Origin: Streptomyces albidoflavus
GTDB lineage: Bacteria > Actinomycetota > Actinomycetes > Streptomycetales > Streptomycetaceae
Direction of reading: 5' to 3'
Length of the DNA: 64,000 bases
NCBI RefSeq assembly: GCF_000719955.1
Contig: NZ_JOII01000025.1
Span: forward strand, 1 to 64,000
In this document: piece by piece, positions 45,232-54,075 of the stretch
Layout: every line of letters starts with the position of its first letter
Position numbering within the stretch: the first letter of the stretch is position 1
Translations under genes and position numbers: made by a program
Notes under the pieces: generated by a model
The model's database searches: none
The model's input: only the letters and a program-made list of their open reading frames with translations
Told to the model about the DNA's origin: nothing

Positions 45232-46367
45232 GGACCCGCGCCGTGGTCCTGCGGGAGGTCTCCACCCGCAGGCCGTACGAGCGGACGGCGCCGGTCGCCG
45301 TCGAGGAGCTGGAGCTGGGCGCGCCCCGCGAGGGGGAGCTGCGGGTGCGGATAGCCGCGGCCTCGCTCTGCCACTCGGACCTGTCGGTGGTCAACGGCGA
45401 CCGGGTGCGACCGCTGCCGATGGCGCTGGGGCACGAGGCGGTCGGCGTCGTCGAGGAGACCGGGCCCGGGGTGCACCGGGTGGCGCCCGGCGACCATGTG
45501 GCGCTGGTCTTCGTACCGAGCTGCGGCTTCTGCGCGGCGTGCGCCGAGGGCCGCCCGGCCCTGTGCGCACGGGCCGCCGAGGCCAACGGCTCCGGGGGCC
45601 TGCTGCACGGCCCGCCGCTGCTCACCGACGCGGCCGGGCAGCCGGTCCACCATCAGCTGGGGGTCTCGGCGTTCTCCGAGTACGCGGTGGTCGCGCAGGA
45701 GTCGGTGGTGCCGATCCCGGCGGACGTGCCGTTCACCGTCGCCTCGATGTTCGGCTGCGCGGTGCTGACCGGCGCCGGGGCCGTCGTCAACACGGCCGCA
45801 CTGCGTCCGGGCCAGAGCGCGGTCGTCTTCGGTCTGGGCGGTGTCGGGCTGGCGGCCGTGCTGGGGGCGCGGGCGGCGGGCGCCTCGGTCCGCGTCGCCG
45901 TCGACCCGGTCGCCGGGAAGCGCGAACTGGCCCTGCGGCTGGGCGCCACCCACGCCTTCACCCCCGAGGAGGCCCCGGAGGCGGTACGGGAGCTGACCGG
46001 CGGCGGGGCGGACGTGGCCGTGGAGGCGGTGGGCAGCCCTGGGGTGATGGCGGCGGCCCTGGCGGCGGTCGGCCGGGGCGGCAAGGCCGTCTCGGTGGGG
46101 CTGCCGGCGCCCGGCCGGTCGCTGGAGGTGCCGGCGCTGGCCTTCGCCGGTGAGGGCAAGAGCCTGCTCGGCTCGTACATGGGGGACGCGGTGCCGCGCC
46201 GCGACATCCCCCGCTTCCTGGGCCTGTGGCGGTCCGGGCTGATGCCGGTCGAGCTGCTGCACACCGGCACCGTGCCGCTCGGCGGCGTCAACGCCGCGCT
46301 GGAGGAGCTGGCCTCGGGCCGGGCCATCCGGCAGGTCCTCGACCCCTCGGGGATGCTCGCCGCCTGA
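45228..46367 (+). CDS. Zinc-dependent alcohol dehydrogenase (MDR family)
   Basis: 379 residues. Catalytic zinc ligands: Cys near 47 in SLCHSD and His-Glu in LGHEAVG near 68. The structural zinc cluster CGFCAACAEGRPALC is near 98-112. The NAD motif GLGGVGLAA is near 205, followed by an Asp-containing loop (AVDPVAGKR) favouring NAD. This arrangement is that of class III-like and aryl/alkyl alcohol dehydrogenases. Last gene of the operon, coupled to the ABM gene. A fatty or aromatic alcohol released from, or used for, a glycerol ether would be a consistent substrate, but this is inference. Confidence 0.87.
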   Translation: MRTRAVVLREVSTRRPYERTAPVAVEELELGAPREGELRVRIAAASLCHSDLSVVNGDRVRPLPMALGHEAVGVVEETGPGVHRVAPGDHVALVFVPSCGFCAACAEGRPALCARAAEANGSGGLLHGPPLLTDAAGQPVHHQLGVSAFSEYAVVAQESVVPIPADVPFTVASMFGCAVLTGAGAVVNTAALRPGQSAVVFGLGGVGLAAVLGARAAGASVRVAVDPVAGKRELALRLGATHAFTPEEAPEAVRELTGGGADVAVEAVGSPGVMAAALAAVGRGGKAVSVGLPAPGRSLEVPALAFAGEGKSLLGSYMGDAVPRRDIPRFLGLWRSGLMPVELLHTGTVPLGGVNAALEELASGRAIRQVLDPSGMLAA

Positions 46368-46373
46368 GCCGGT

Positions 46374-46398
46374 CCCCGGCTGGCCGGGAGAGCCGGGG
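46374..46398 (+). terminator. Hairpin at the end of the glycerol-type operon
   Basis: CCCCGGCT (46374-46381) and AGCCGGGG (46391-46398) form a perfect 8-bp stem seven bases after the dehydrogenase stop. There is no T-run, as is common in Streptomyces. Confidence 0.55.
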
Positions 46399-46476
46399 CG
46401 TGCTGTCCTCGACCTGGGGGCGGCACGACACGGAGGAGCTGGTCATGGGCGGGAGCCGGGACGGCCGAGGGGCGCT

Positions 46477-46872
46477 GTGGCGACCCGCACGGTGAGCCGT
46501 GCGGGTCCCGCCGCGCCGGAGACCGCGTGGGAGAGGTACGCGCGGCCCGCGCTCTGGTCGCAGTGGGCCCCGCACATCAGGCGGGTGGAGACGGACGCCG
46601 GCCGGATCGCGCCGGGGGTGCGCGGGCGGGTCTTCTCGTACGCCGGGGTGCGGGTCCGGTTCACCGTGGAGCGGGTGGACGAGGAGCAGCGGAGGTGGAC
46701 GTGGCGCGTCGGGCTGGGGCCGCTGGTGCTCCGGCTCGGCCACGAGGTGACGGCCGCGCCCGGGGGCGGCAGCCGCACGCGGCTGACCGTCTCGGGCCCC
46801 CTGCCCGTCGTGGTGGTGTACCGGCCCGTGGCGGCGTGGGCGCTCGGGCGGCTGGTGGCCCCGGCGCCCTGA
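46477..46872 (+). CDS. SRPBCC-fold (polyketide cyclase/dehydrase-like) protein
   Basis: 131 residues. TAWERYARPALWSQWAPHI near the start is the usual first helix and WxxW region of this ligand-binding fold, and the beta strands that follow (VRGRVFSY, VRFTVERVD, RWTWRVGLG) complete it. No catalytic residues can be named. GTG start at 46477. It may be a lipid or aromatic-ligand binder. It stands apart from the operon before it by about 110 bp and a hairpin. Confidence 0.72.
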   Translation: MATRTVSRAGPAAPETAWERYARPALWSQWAPHIRRVETDAGRIAPGVRGRVFSYAGVRVRFTVERVDEEQRRWTWRVGLGPLVLRLGHEVTAAPGGGSRTRLTVSGPLPVVVVYRPVAAWALGRLVAPAP

Positions 46873-46925
46873 ACGGTCCGCACCGCGCCCTTGGCACGGG
46901 CCGCCTCCCCTGTCAGCGTGTGCGC

Positions 46926-47426
46926 ATGACGGATGCGGATGTCCTGGCCGTGACGGGTTCCGTGGCGGGTGGCGAACGCGAAGTGCTGGAGACCTTTCTC
47001 GACTACCAGCGCGGTGTCGTGCGGCGCAAGGCCGCCGGGCTGACGGAGGAGCAGGCGCGGCGTCGCCACGTCCCCTCGTCGACCACGATGGCCGGGCTGC
47101 TGAAGCACCTGGCGCTGGTCGAGGACAACTGGTTCGTACGGGTCCTGGGGCAGCAGCCCTCGGTCCTGCCCGACCCCGAGGTCTCGTTCGCCGTCGGCGA
47201 GGAGGAGACGGTCGCCGGTCTGATCGCGGCGTACGAGGCGGCCTGCGCCCGGTCACGGGAGAGCGCGGCCGGGTACCCGCTCGACCACGTGGTGCCGCAC
47301 GCCTGGCTGGGCCAGGTGTCGCTGCGCTGGATTCTCACGCACATGATCGAGGAGACCGCCCGGCACGCGGGACACGCGGACATCCTCCGGGAACTCACCG
47401 ACGGCACGACCGGGACCGTCGGATGA
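46926..47426 (+). CDS. DinB/DUF664 family protein
   Basis: 166 residues of a four-helix DinB-like fold with the three metal-binding His positions expected: MAGLLKHLALVEDNW near 57, and ILTHMIEETARHAGHAD near 140. These proteins include thiol-dependent S-transferases, but most Streptomyces members are uncharacterised. ATG at 46926, with CAGCGT about seven bases before it and no ribosome site, so it may be leaderless. It ends with an ATGA overlap to an open frame that leads to the kinase gene. Confidence 0.8.
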   Translation: MTDADVLAVTGSVAGGEREVLETFLDYQRGVVRRKAAGLTEEQARRRHVPSSTTMAGLLKHLALVEDNWFVRVLGQQPSVLPDPEVSFAVGEEETVAGLIAAYEAACARSRESAAGYPLDHVVPHAWLGQVSLRWILTHMIEETARHAGHADILRELTDGTTGTVG

Positions 47427-47482
47427 CCCCGAACCGGCCCCACAACAGCGGCCGTTCGCCGCTCCGGAGCCCGGCGCCGGTC

Positions 47483-47494
47483 TATCGTGACCGC
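47483..47494 (+). promoter_or_regulatory. -10 box giving a leaderless kinase mRNA
   Basis: TATCGT at 47483-47488 is followed six bases later by the GTG at 47495. This spacing would start the transcript at or next to the start codon. There is no ribosome site, which fits a leaderless message. Confidence 0.45.
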
Positions 47495-48451
47495 GTGATC
47501 ACCCTTCCTCCCGACTTCGTCCGGACCACCGTGGCCCGCGAGGGCGACACCGGCGCCGCCTGGCTCGCCGGGCTGCCGGCGACCGTGGCGGAACTCCTGG
47601 AGCGCTGGGAGTGCGTGCCGGAGGGTGAGGTGCTGCACGGCGGGGTCGGCCTGGTGGTCCCGGTGCGGAGGGCGGCGGGTGGTGCGCCCGGCGTGATCAA
47701 GGTGTCGTTCCCGCACCCGGGCAACGTCCACGAACCGGACGCCTTCACCGTCTGGGGCGGGCACGGGGCGGTACTGCTCCACGAGCGGGACGACGCGCGG
47801 TACGCGATGCTGCTGGAACGCGCCGGAGCGTCGAGCCTCGCCGAGGTCGCCGACGGGGACGAGGTGGCCGAGGTCGCGGGGGTGCTGAGCCACCGGCTGG
47901 CCGTCCCGGCCCCGCCCGGCCTGCCCCTGTTGCGGGACCGCGCCGCCGGCTGGGAGGCGCGACTGCTCAAGGACGCGGCCGAGATGCCGCACGCGCTGCC
48001 CGGCCACACGCTGGACGCCGCCCTGGCGACCGTACGGGAGGCGGCACGGTACCGGCCGGCCACCATGGTCCACGGGGACCTGCACCCCCGGAACATCCTG
48101 CGCGCCGACCGCGAACCCTGGCTGGCCGTCGACCCGAAGGGCCTGGCGGGCGACCCGGCGTACGACGGCGGCACCCTGCTCAAGACGCGCACCCCGGTCC
48201 TGCTCTCCTCGGCCGACCCCCTCAAGGACGCCCACCGCACCCTCGCCGTCTTCGCGGAGGCCGCCGGCCTCGACCGCGACCGGGTGACACGCTGGGCTCA
48301 ACTGCTGCACGTCGAGGCGTTGTTCTGGGGACGCCGCCATGGATTCCGGAGGGCGAGGGGCGGGCCTGAGCTGGACCGGCTGGCGGGGTTCGCGGAGTGG
48401 CTCGCGGAACGGCTGGTGGCGCGGACGGGGTCTACCTGCCCACCCCGTTGA
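47495..48451 (+). CDS. Aminoglycoside/hydroxyurea phosphotransferase, APH(6)-like
   Basis: 318 residues of the streptomycin 6-kinase family. The catalytic loop is VHGDLHPRNIL near 193 and the metal-binding motif AVDPKG near 212; both are diagnostic. EVLHGGVGLVVPV and APGVIKVSFP near 50-70 form the nucleotide pocket with Lys. The GTG at 47495 gives the normal N-terminus (MITLPPDFVRTTVAREG); the earlier ATG at 47423 adds Pro/Ser-rich residues that overlap the promoter. Many such kinases in Streptomyces do not confer resistance. It could phosphorylate an aminoglycoside or a cellular metabolite. The 3' end overlaps the convergent small gene by 20 bp. Confidence 0.83.
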   Translation: MITLPPDFVRTTVAREGDTGAAWLAGLPATVAELLERWECVPEGEVLHGGVGLVVPVRRAAGGAPGVIKVSFPHPGNVHEPDAFTVWGGHGAVLLHERDDARYAMLLERAGASSLAEVADGDEVAEVAGVLSHRLAVPAPPGLPLLRDRAAGWEARLLKDAAEMPHALPGHTLDAALATVREAARYRPATMVHGDLHPRNILRADREPWLAVDPKGLAGDPAYDGGTLLKTRTPVLLSSADPLKDAHRTLAVFAEAAGLDRDRVTRWAQLLHVEALFWGRRHGFRRARGGPELDRLAGFAEWLAERLVARTGSTCPPR

Positions 48452-48626
48452 TCATGTTGGCGGTGGAGACCAGGGTGTGGTGGATGGTCGGGGCGGCGGA
48501 GGTTCCGGCGAGGAGGAAGCCGAGGAGGACGCAGATGATCGCGTGCGAGGTCTTCAGTCCGCCGCTGCGGATGAAGATCACCGCCAGGATCAGGAGCAGC
48601 AGCGCCACGGAAACGGTAATCGCCAT
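48432..48626 (-). CDS. Small two-helix membrane protein
   Basis: 64 residues from ATG 48626, with GAGGAG upstream. Two hydrophobic helices: about 2-22 (AITVSVALLLLILAVIFI) and about 33-48 (AIICVLLGFLLAGTSAA), joined by RSGGLKTSH. Similar proteins of unknown function are common in Streptomyces. It is convergent with, and overlaps, the kinase gene. Confidence 0.62.
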   Translation of the reverse strand: MAITVSVALLLLILAVIFIRSGGLKTSHAIICVLLGFLLAGTSAAPTIHHTLVSTANMINGVGR

Positions 48627-48746
48627 CGGAAGTCTCCTCACCGCCACGCCGACTCCGTGGCTGTCGGCGGCCAGTGTGGCGCGCGGTGAGCGGCGGGCCG
48701 GTGAACGGCATGGCCGCCGTCCGGGTGACTGACGATCCGTGACCGG

Positions 48747-49452
<706 letters not shown>

Positions 49453-49460
<8 letters not shown>

Positions 49461-50454
49461 CGGGTGCCTCCGCGGCCTGGGGTGGGTGGACGAGGTCGGC
49501 GGGGGCCGTGTGGGGGTGGTGGCAGGCGAGTCCGCCGGTGAGGGGCGGCTGCGTCGCGCAGGCGGTGTCGGCGTGGGCGCAGCGGGCGGCGAAGGCGCAG
49601 CCCGCGGGCAGTGCGGCGAGTTCGGGCGGGCGCCCGGGGACGGGGCGGAAGGCCCGTTCGGGGAGGGCGTCGAGGAGACCGCGTGCGTAGGGGTGGCGGG
49701 GGCCCGGGGTGCCGAAGAAGGCGTCGGCTTCGGCGATCTCGACGAGGCGTCCGGCGTACATGACGGCGACCCGGTCGGCGATGCGGGCGGCGGCCGCCAG
49801 GTCGTGGGTGATCATCAGCAGGGCGCGGGTGGCGCCGGTGTGGCGGCGGAGTTCGTCGACGGTGCGGTCGACCAGGTCGCGGTCGAGGCCGGTGGTGGGT
49901 TCGTCGGCGAGGAGCAGCGGGGCGTCGCCGACGAGGGCGAGCGCGGTGGCGGCACGCTGGGCGAGGCCGCCGGAGAGTTCGTGGGGGTGCCGGTCGAGGT
50001 GGCCCGCGGGGAAGGAGACGCGGGCGGCGGCGGCCTCGGTGGCGGTGCGCAGGGCGTCGCGGCCCCGGGTGCCGGTGAGGCGGCGGACGGTCTCGGTGAG
50101 GTGGGCGCGGACGGTGCGGACCGGGGTGAGGTGGGCGGCGGGGCTCTGCGGGACGAGGCCGACGCGGCGGCCGCGTACGGTGCGGGCGAGGATGGCCTCG
50201 TCGGCGGCGATCAGGTCGGTGGCGGGGTCGTCGCCGGCCCCGGCGAGCAGGGCGGACCCGGCGGTCTCGGCGTTGCCGGGGAGCAGGCCGAGCAGGGCGG
50301 AGGCGAGGACGGACTTGCCGCAGCCGCTCTCCCCGACGAGGGCGAGGCACTCCCCCGCGGCGAGGTCGAAGGAGACGTCGGTGACGGCGCGGACGGGGGC
50401 GCTCTCGCGCATCCGGAACCGCACGGTGAGGCCGCGTACGGACAGGACGGTCAC
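49453..50454 (-). CDS. ABC transporter ATPase (DppD/NikD-like)
   Basis: 333 residues from GTG 50454. Walker A GESGCGKS near 42, LSGGLAQRAATALAL near 160, Walker B LLLADEPTTGLD near 180, THD His near 215. The C-terminal oligopeptide/dipeptide extension near 270-310 has the Cys cluster typical of this family (PAGCAFAARCAHADTAC), where iron-sulfur centres have been found in some DppD/OppD proteins. The start overlaps the permease stop (GTGA). Confidence 0.9.
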
Positions 50455-51320
50455 AGCATCAGCTCCGATCGGCGCCGGGGGTTGAGCCGTTCGCGCCAGG
50501 CTCCGGCGAGCCCGGCGATGGCGAGGGTCGGCACGATGATGAACAGGCCCGGGAAGAGCGTGGGCCACCAGTCACCGGCGAGCAGGGTGCCGCGGGCGCT
50601 CTGCACGAGGGTGCCGAGGCTGGCCTGGTGGGTGGGCAGGCCCAGCCCCAGGAAGGAGAGGGCCGATTCGTGCCAGATGGCGTGCGGGATCATCAGGACG
50701 GCGGCCAGTCCGGCCTGCGGGAGGACGCCGGGGATCAGGTGGCGGCGGGCGAGCCTGAGGCGGGAGGCGCCGCCGGAGACGGCGGCGTCGATGTAGGGGC
50801 GGGCGCGCAGGGAGAGGATCTCGGCGCGGACGATGCGGGCGGTGGAGACCCAGTGGGTGAGGCCGACGGAGACGACGACGGGCCACACCCCGGGGCGGAA
50901 GAGGGCGACAATGAAGATGCCCAGGAGGAGGTGGGGGACGGAGGAGAAGGCGTCGACGCAGCGCATGACGAGCCGGTCGGTCCAGCCGCCGAGGGCGCCG
51001 GCGGCCGCGCCGACGGCGGTGCCGAGGACGGTGGCGACGAGGGCGGCGACGACGCCGACGAGGAGGGAGACCCGTAGGCCGTAGACGCAGCGCAGGAGCA
51101 GGTCCCGGCCGACGTCGTCGGTGCCGAAGGGGTGGTCGAGGGAGGGCGGAAGGAGTTTCGCGCCGAGGTCGACGGCCTGTTCGTCGAGGCCCACCAGGGG
51201 CGGGACGAGGAGGACGGCGAGGACGAAGCCGGCGACGAGGGTGGCGCTGATCCGCAGTTTCCAGGTGCGGGCGGTGCGGGCGACGCGGCCGGGGGCGGTG
51301 GGCAGGGCAAGGTCAGCCAT
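50451..51320 (-). CDS. ABC permease (DppC/NikC-like)
   Basis: 289 residues with about six membrane helices. HPFGTDDVGRDLLLRCVYGLR near 63-83 is the DppC signature, and the EAA loop is near 190 (DAAVSGGASRLRLARRHLIPGVLPQ). SALSFLGLGL near 235 is also typical. It pairs with the DppB-like permease, whose gene it overlaps by 8 bases, in the inner membrane. Confidence 0.92.
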   Translation of the reverse strand: MADLALPTAPGRVARTARTWKLRISATLVAGFVLAVLLVPPLVGLDEQAVDLGAKLLPPSLDHPFGTDDVGRDLLLRCVYGLRVSLLVGVVAALVATVLGTAVGAAAGALGGWTDRLVMRCVDAFSSVPHLLLGIFIVALFRPGVWPVVVSVGLTHWVSTARIVRAEILSLRARPYIDAAVSGGASRLRLARRHLIPGVLPQAGLAAVLMIPHAIWHESALSFLGLGLPTHQASLGTLVQSARGTLLAGDWWPTLFPGLFIIVPTLAIAGLAGAWRERLNPRRRSELML

Positions 51321-52314
51321 CGAAGCCCACTCTCGGGTCGGCGAGGCCGTACAGCAGGTCGGCGACGAGGTTACCGAGCAGGACGGCGGCGGTGGCGAGG
51401 ACGGTGGTGGCGGCGAGCAGCGGGAAGTCGACGGCGGTGGCGGCCTGCACGGTGGCGGCGGCGATGCCGGGCCAGCTGAAGACGGTCTCCACCAGCAGGG
51501 CGCCGGTGATGAGTTCGGGGACGCGCGAGCCGATGAGGGTGAGGACGGGGAGCAGTCCGGAGCGCAGCGCGTGGCCGAGGAGCACGGTGTGCTCGGCCAG
51601 GCCCCGGGCGCGGGCGCCGCGTACCGGGTCCTCGTCGAGGGCGTCGCCGACGCCCTGGCGGACGTAGAGGGCGAACCACGGGAGCTGGGAGGCGGCCAGG
51701 ACGGCGGCGGGCAGGATCACGTGCGTGGTGAGCTGCCCGGCGGTGACGGTGGTGCTGCCGGTGTCGGTGAGGCCGCCGGCCGGGAGCCAGCCGAGCTGGA
51801 GGGCGAAGAGCCAGACGGCGAGCAGGCCGAGCCAGAAGGTGGGCGCGGCCTCCAGGGTGTACGCGAGGGAGGTGACGGCCCGGTCGACGAGGGAGCCCCG
51901 GCGGCGGGCGGCGAGGACACCGAGGGTGGTGCCGGCGAGGACCGCCACGACGAAGGCGAGGGCGGCCAGCAGGACCGACCAGCCGATGCGTTCGGCGATG
52001 ACGTCGGCGACGGGCTGGCGCATCACGGCGGAGTGGCCGAGGTCTCCGGTGAGCGCGCCGGTGATCCACTCCCACCAGCGGACGGCGAGCGGCTGGTCGA
52101 CGCCGAGGTTGGCGCGGAGCTGGTCGAGGTTCTCCTGCGAGGCGGTGAGTCCGGCGGTCCCGGCGTACGCCTTGACGGGGTCGAACGGGGAGGCGTCGGC
52201 GACGGCGAAGACGGCGAAGGTGACGGCCAGCAGGACGGGCACGGCGAAGAGCAGCCGCCGCCCCGTCATGCGCGCCATGGGTATCCAGGGCAGGCCGGGC
52301 CGGGCCTTGTTCAC
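51313..52314 (-). CDS. ABC permease (DppB/NikB-like)
   Basis: 333 residues from GTG 52314, which overlaps the stop of the binding-protein gene (GTGA). About six membrane helices. NLGVDQPLAVRWWEWITGALTGDLG near 70-95 and the EAA loop (DPVRGARARGLAEHTVLLGHALRS) near 235 are characteristic. VETVFSWPGIA near 280 completes the family pattern. Confidence 0.92.
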   Translation of the reverse strand: MNKARPGLPWIPMARMTGRRLLFAVPVLLAVTFAVFAVADASPFDPVKAYAGTAGLTASQENLDQLRANLGVDQPLAVRWWEWITGALTGDLGHSAVMRQPVADVIAERIGWSVLLAALAFVVAVLAGTTLGVLAARRRGSLVDRAVTSLAYTLEAAPTFWLGLLAVWLFALQLGWLPAGGLTDTGSTTVTAGQLTTHVILPAAVLAASQLPWFALYVRQGVGDALDEDPVRGARARGLAEHTVLLGHALRSGLLPVLTLIGSRVPELITGALLVETVFSWPGIAAATVQAATAVDFPLLAATTVLATAAVLLGNLVADLLYGLADPRVGFDG

Positions 52315-53918
52315 TTGGCGGGCTTCCAGTCCTCGACGTTCCACCAGGGGCCGGAGGCGAGGCCGTGGTCGTGGGGTTCGACCTGGGTGGTGAGGGTGCC
52401 GAAGCGCTTGTCGACGACGTAGACGTGGTCGATGTGGGTGAGGAAGGTGTAGCCGGGGTTCTTCACCAGTTCGCGCTGGACGGTGTCGTAGGCGGCCTGG
52501 CGGTCGGTGTGCTCCCCGCTGCGGCGGCCCTTCTCCAGGGCCTTGTCGACGGCCGGGTTGTCGTAGTGGGCCATGTTGTTGAAGCCGTCCCCTGCGAGGG
52601 AGGACTTGAGCAGGGTGTACTGGTCGAAGTCGGGGTCGGCCGGGGAGCCGCCGCCGGCGAGGACGGCGTCCTTGGGCATGCGGGGCTGGATGACCTCCCA
52701 GGTGCCGGCCTGGACCTTGACCTCGACGCCGAGCTTCTTGGCGTCGGAGGCGTAGGAGAGGGCGTGGTCCTGGCGGAGCTTGTCGCCGGAGAGGTACCAG
52801 AGCGGGAAGGCGGCGCGGACGCCGTCCTTGGCGCGGACGCCGTCCTTGCCCTTCTTCCAGCCGGCCTCGTCGAGGAGATCGGCGGCGGCCTTCAGGTCGT
52901 GGGCGCGTTCGGTGCCTTCGGTGAACCAGGGGCTGTCGGTGGGGACGGGCCCGTAGGCGGGCTTTCCGGCGCCGTCGAGGATGGAGTCGACCATGGCCTC
53001 GCGGTCGACGGCGAGGTCGAGGGCGCGGCGGATGTCGGTGTCGCCGGTGACCTTGTTGCCGGTGGGCAGGGTGACGACGCGGTAGTCGAAGCTCTTGGCG
53101 GCGTAGGTGGCGGTGTTCCCGTCCTTGAACGCCTTGGCGAGGTTGGGCGGGAGGATGGCGCCGTCGAGGTCGCCGGAGCGCAGCCGGGTGGCGCGCACGT
53201 CGTCGTCCTTGATGATGGCCATGGTGAAGTTCTTGATCTTCGGCGCACCGCCCCAGTAGTCGGGGTTGGCCTTGAAGGTGAGCTTCTCGCCCTTGGACCA
53301 GCCGACCAGTTCGTAGGGGCCGGTGCCGATCGGCTTCGTGGTGAAGTCGCCGGTGTTGACGTCCTGTTCGCCGGCGATGTGGGCGGGGGCGATGGGCAGG
53401 ACGGTGCGCTCGGCGAAGGGCGCGTAGGGGTACTTGAGGTGGAAGACGACGGTGTGGTCGCCCTTGGCCTCGACGCTCTCGACGGCGTCGAGTTCGGTGC
53501 GGCTGGCGTTGTTGGTCTTCGGGTCGAGGATCGTCTCGTAGGTGAAGACCACGTCGCGGGCGGTGAAGGGCTTGCCGTCGGTGAAGGTGACGCCCTCGCG
53601 GAGCTGGAAGGTGTAGGTGCGGCCGTCCTCGGAGATCTCGGGGAGCTCGGTGGCGAGGGCGGGCTGGAGGTCGAGCTTCTCGTCGTGGGTGAGGAGCCCG
53701 TCGAAGATCTTGGAGTTGCCGTCCTTGCCGTAGCCGAGGAGAGGGCTGAGGCTGTCCGGTTCGTAGGCGATGCCGACGACTGCGGTGCCGGTGGCGGAGC
53801 CCTTGGCGTCGGTGCCGCCACCGGGGGCGGAGCAGGAGGTGGCGGCGACGGTGAGGGCCGCGGTCGCCGCGAGGGTTCCGGCCAGACGTACGGGTCGGCG
53901 GTCGGTCCTGCTCGTCAT
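52311..53918 (-). CDS. Solute-binding lipoprotein, peptide/nickel family (SBP_bac_5)
   Basis: 535 residues. Lipobox ATSC with Cys29, then a Gly/Ser linker. VVGIAYEPDSLSPLLGYGKDG near 44 and LREGVTFTDGKPFTARDVVFTY near 108 are hallmarks of the family, as is PIGTGPYELVGWSKGEKL. The ATG at 53918 has GGGGTGG about eight bases before it. Peptides, nickel chelates or other small ligands are possible. First gene of the importer operon; a 6-7-6 inverted repeat lies 46 bp upstream. Confidence 0.9.
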   Translation of the reverse strand: MTSRTDRRPVRLAGTLAATAALTVAATSCSAPGGGTDAKGSATGTAVVGIAYEPDSLSPLLGYGKDGNSKIFDGLLTHDEKLDLQPALATELPEISEDGRTYTFQLREGVTFTDGKPFTARDVVFTYETILDPKTNNASRTELDAVESVEAKGDHTVVFHLKYPYAPFAERTVLPIAPAHIAGEQDVNTGDFTTKPIGTGPYELVGWSKGEKLTFKANPDYWGGAPKIKNFTMAIIKDDDVRATRLRSGDLDGAILPPNLAKAFKDGNTATYAAKSFDYRVVTLPTGNKVTGDTDIRRALDLAVDREAMVDSILDGAGKPAYGPVPTDSPWFTEGTERAHDLKAAADLLDEAGWKKGKDGVRAKDGVRAAFPLWYLSGDKLRQDHALSYASDAKKLGVEVKVQAGTWEVIQPRMPKDAVLAGGGSPADPDFDQYTLLKSSLAGDGFNNMAHYDNPAVDKALEKGRRSGEHTDRQAAYDTVQRELVKNPGYTFLTHIDHVYVVDKRFGTLTTQVEPHDHGLASGPWWNVEDWKPAK

Positions 53919-53963
53919 GCGCATTCCACCCCAGGTCGTGGACCCTTTTGAAGATCCTCGGTT

Positions 53964-53982
53964 ATTGCGTCCGATGCGCAAT
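53964..53982 (-). promoter_or_regulatory. Inverted repeat upstream of the importer operon
   Basis: ATTGCG (53964-53969) and CGCAAT (53977-53982) form a perfect 6-7-6 inverted repeat in an AT-richer patch, 46 bp before the binding-protein start. It is a candidate operator. It does not match the Nur or Zur boxes I know. Confidence 0.45.
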
Positions 53983-54009
53983 TATGCATGAGCGGCACGA
54001 GGACCGAAA

Positions 54010-54045
54010 CGCCCGGCCCACCTGGGGTTTTCGGTGAGCCGGGCG
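54010..54045 (-). terminator. Terminator of the acyl-CoA dehydrogenase operon
   Basis: CGCCCGGC (54010-54017) pairs perfectly with GCCGGGCG (54038-54045). CACC (54019-54022) with GGTG (54033-54036) extends the stem after one mismatch. On the minus strand TTTCGG follows. It lies 30 bp after the operon's last stop. Confidence 0.65.
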
Positions 54046-54075
54046 GTACGCCGGGGGGCGGGGCGGGTGGTCGGT

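Noticed and set aside
47423..47494. Earlier ATG for the APH(6)-like kinase at 47423
   Set aside because: The extra residues are Pro/Ser/Arg-rich and unlike the family, and they cover a -10 box that would place the transcript start at GTG 47495.
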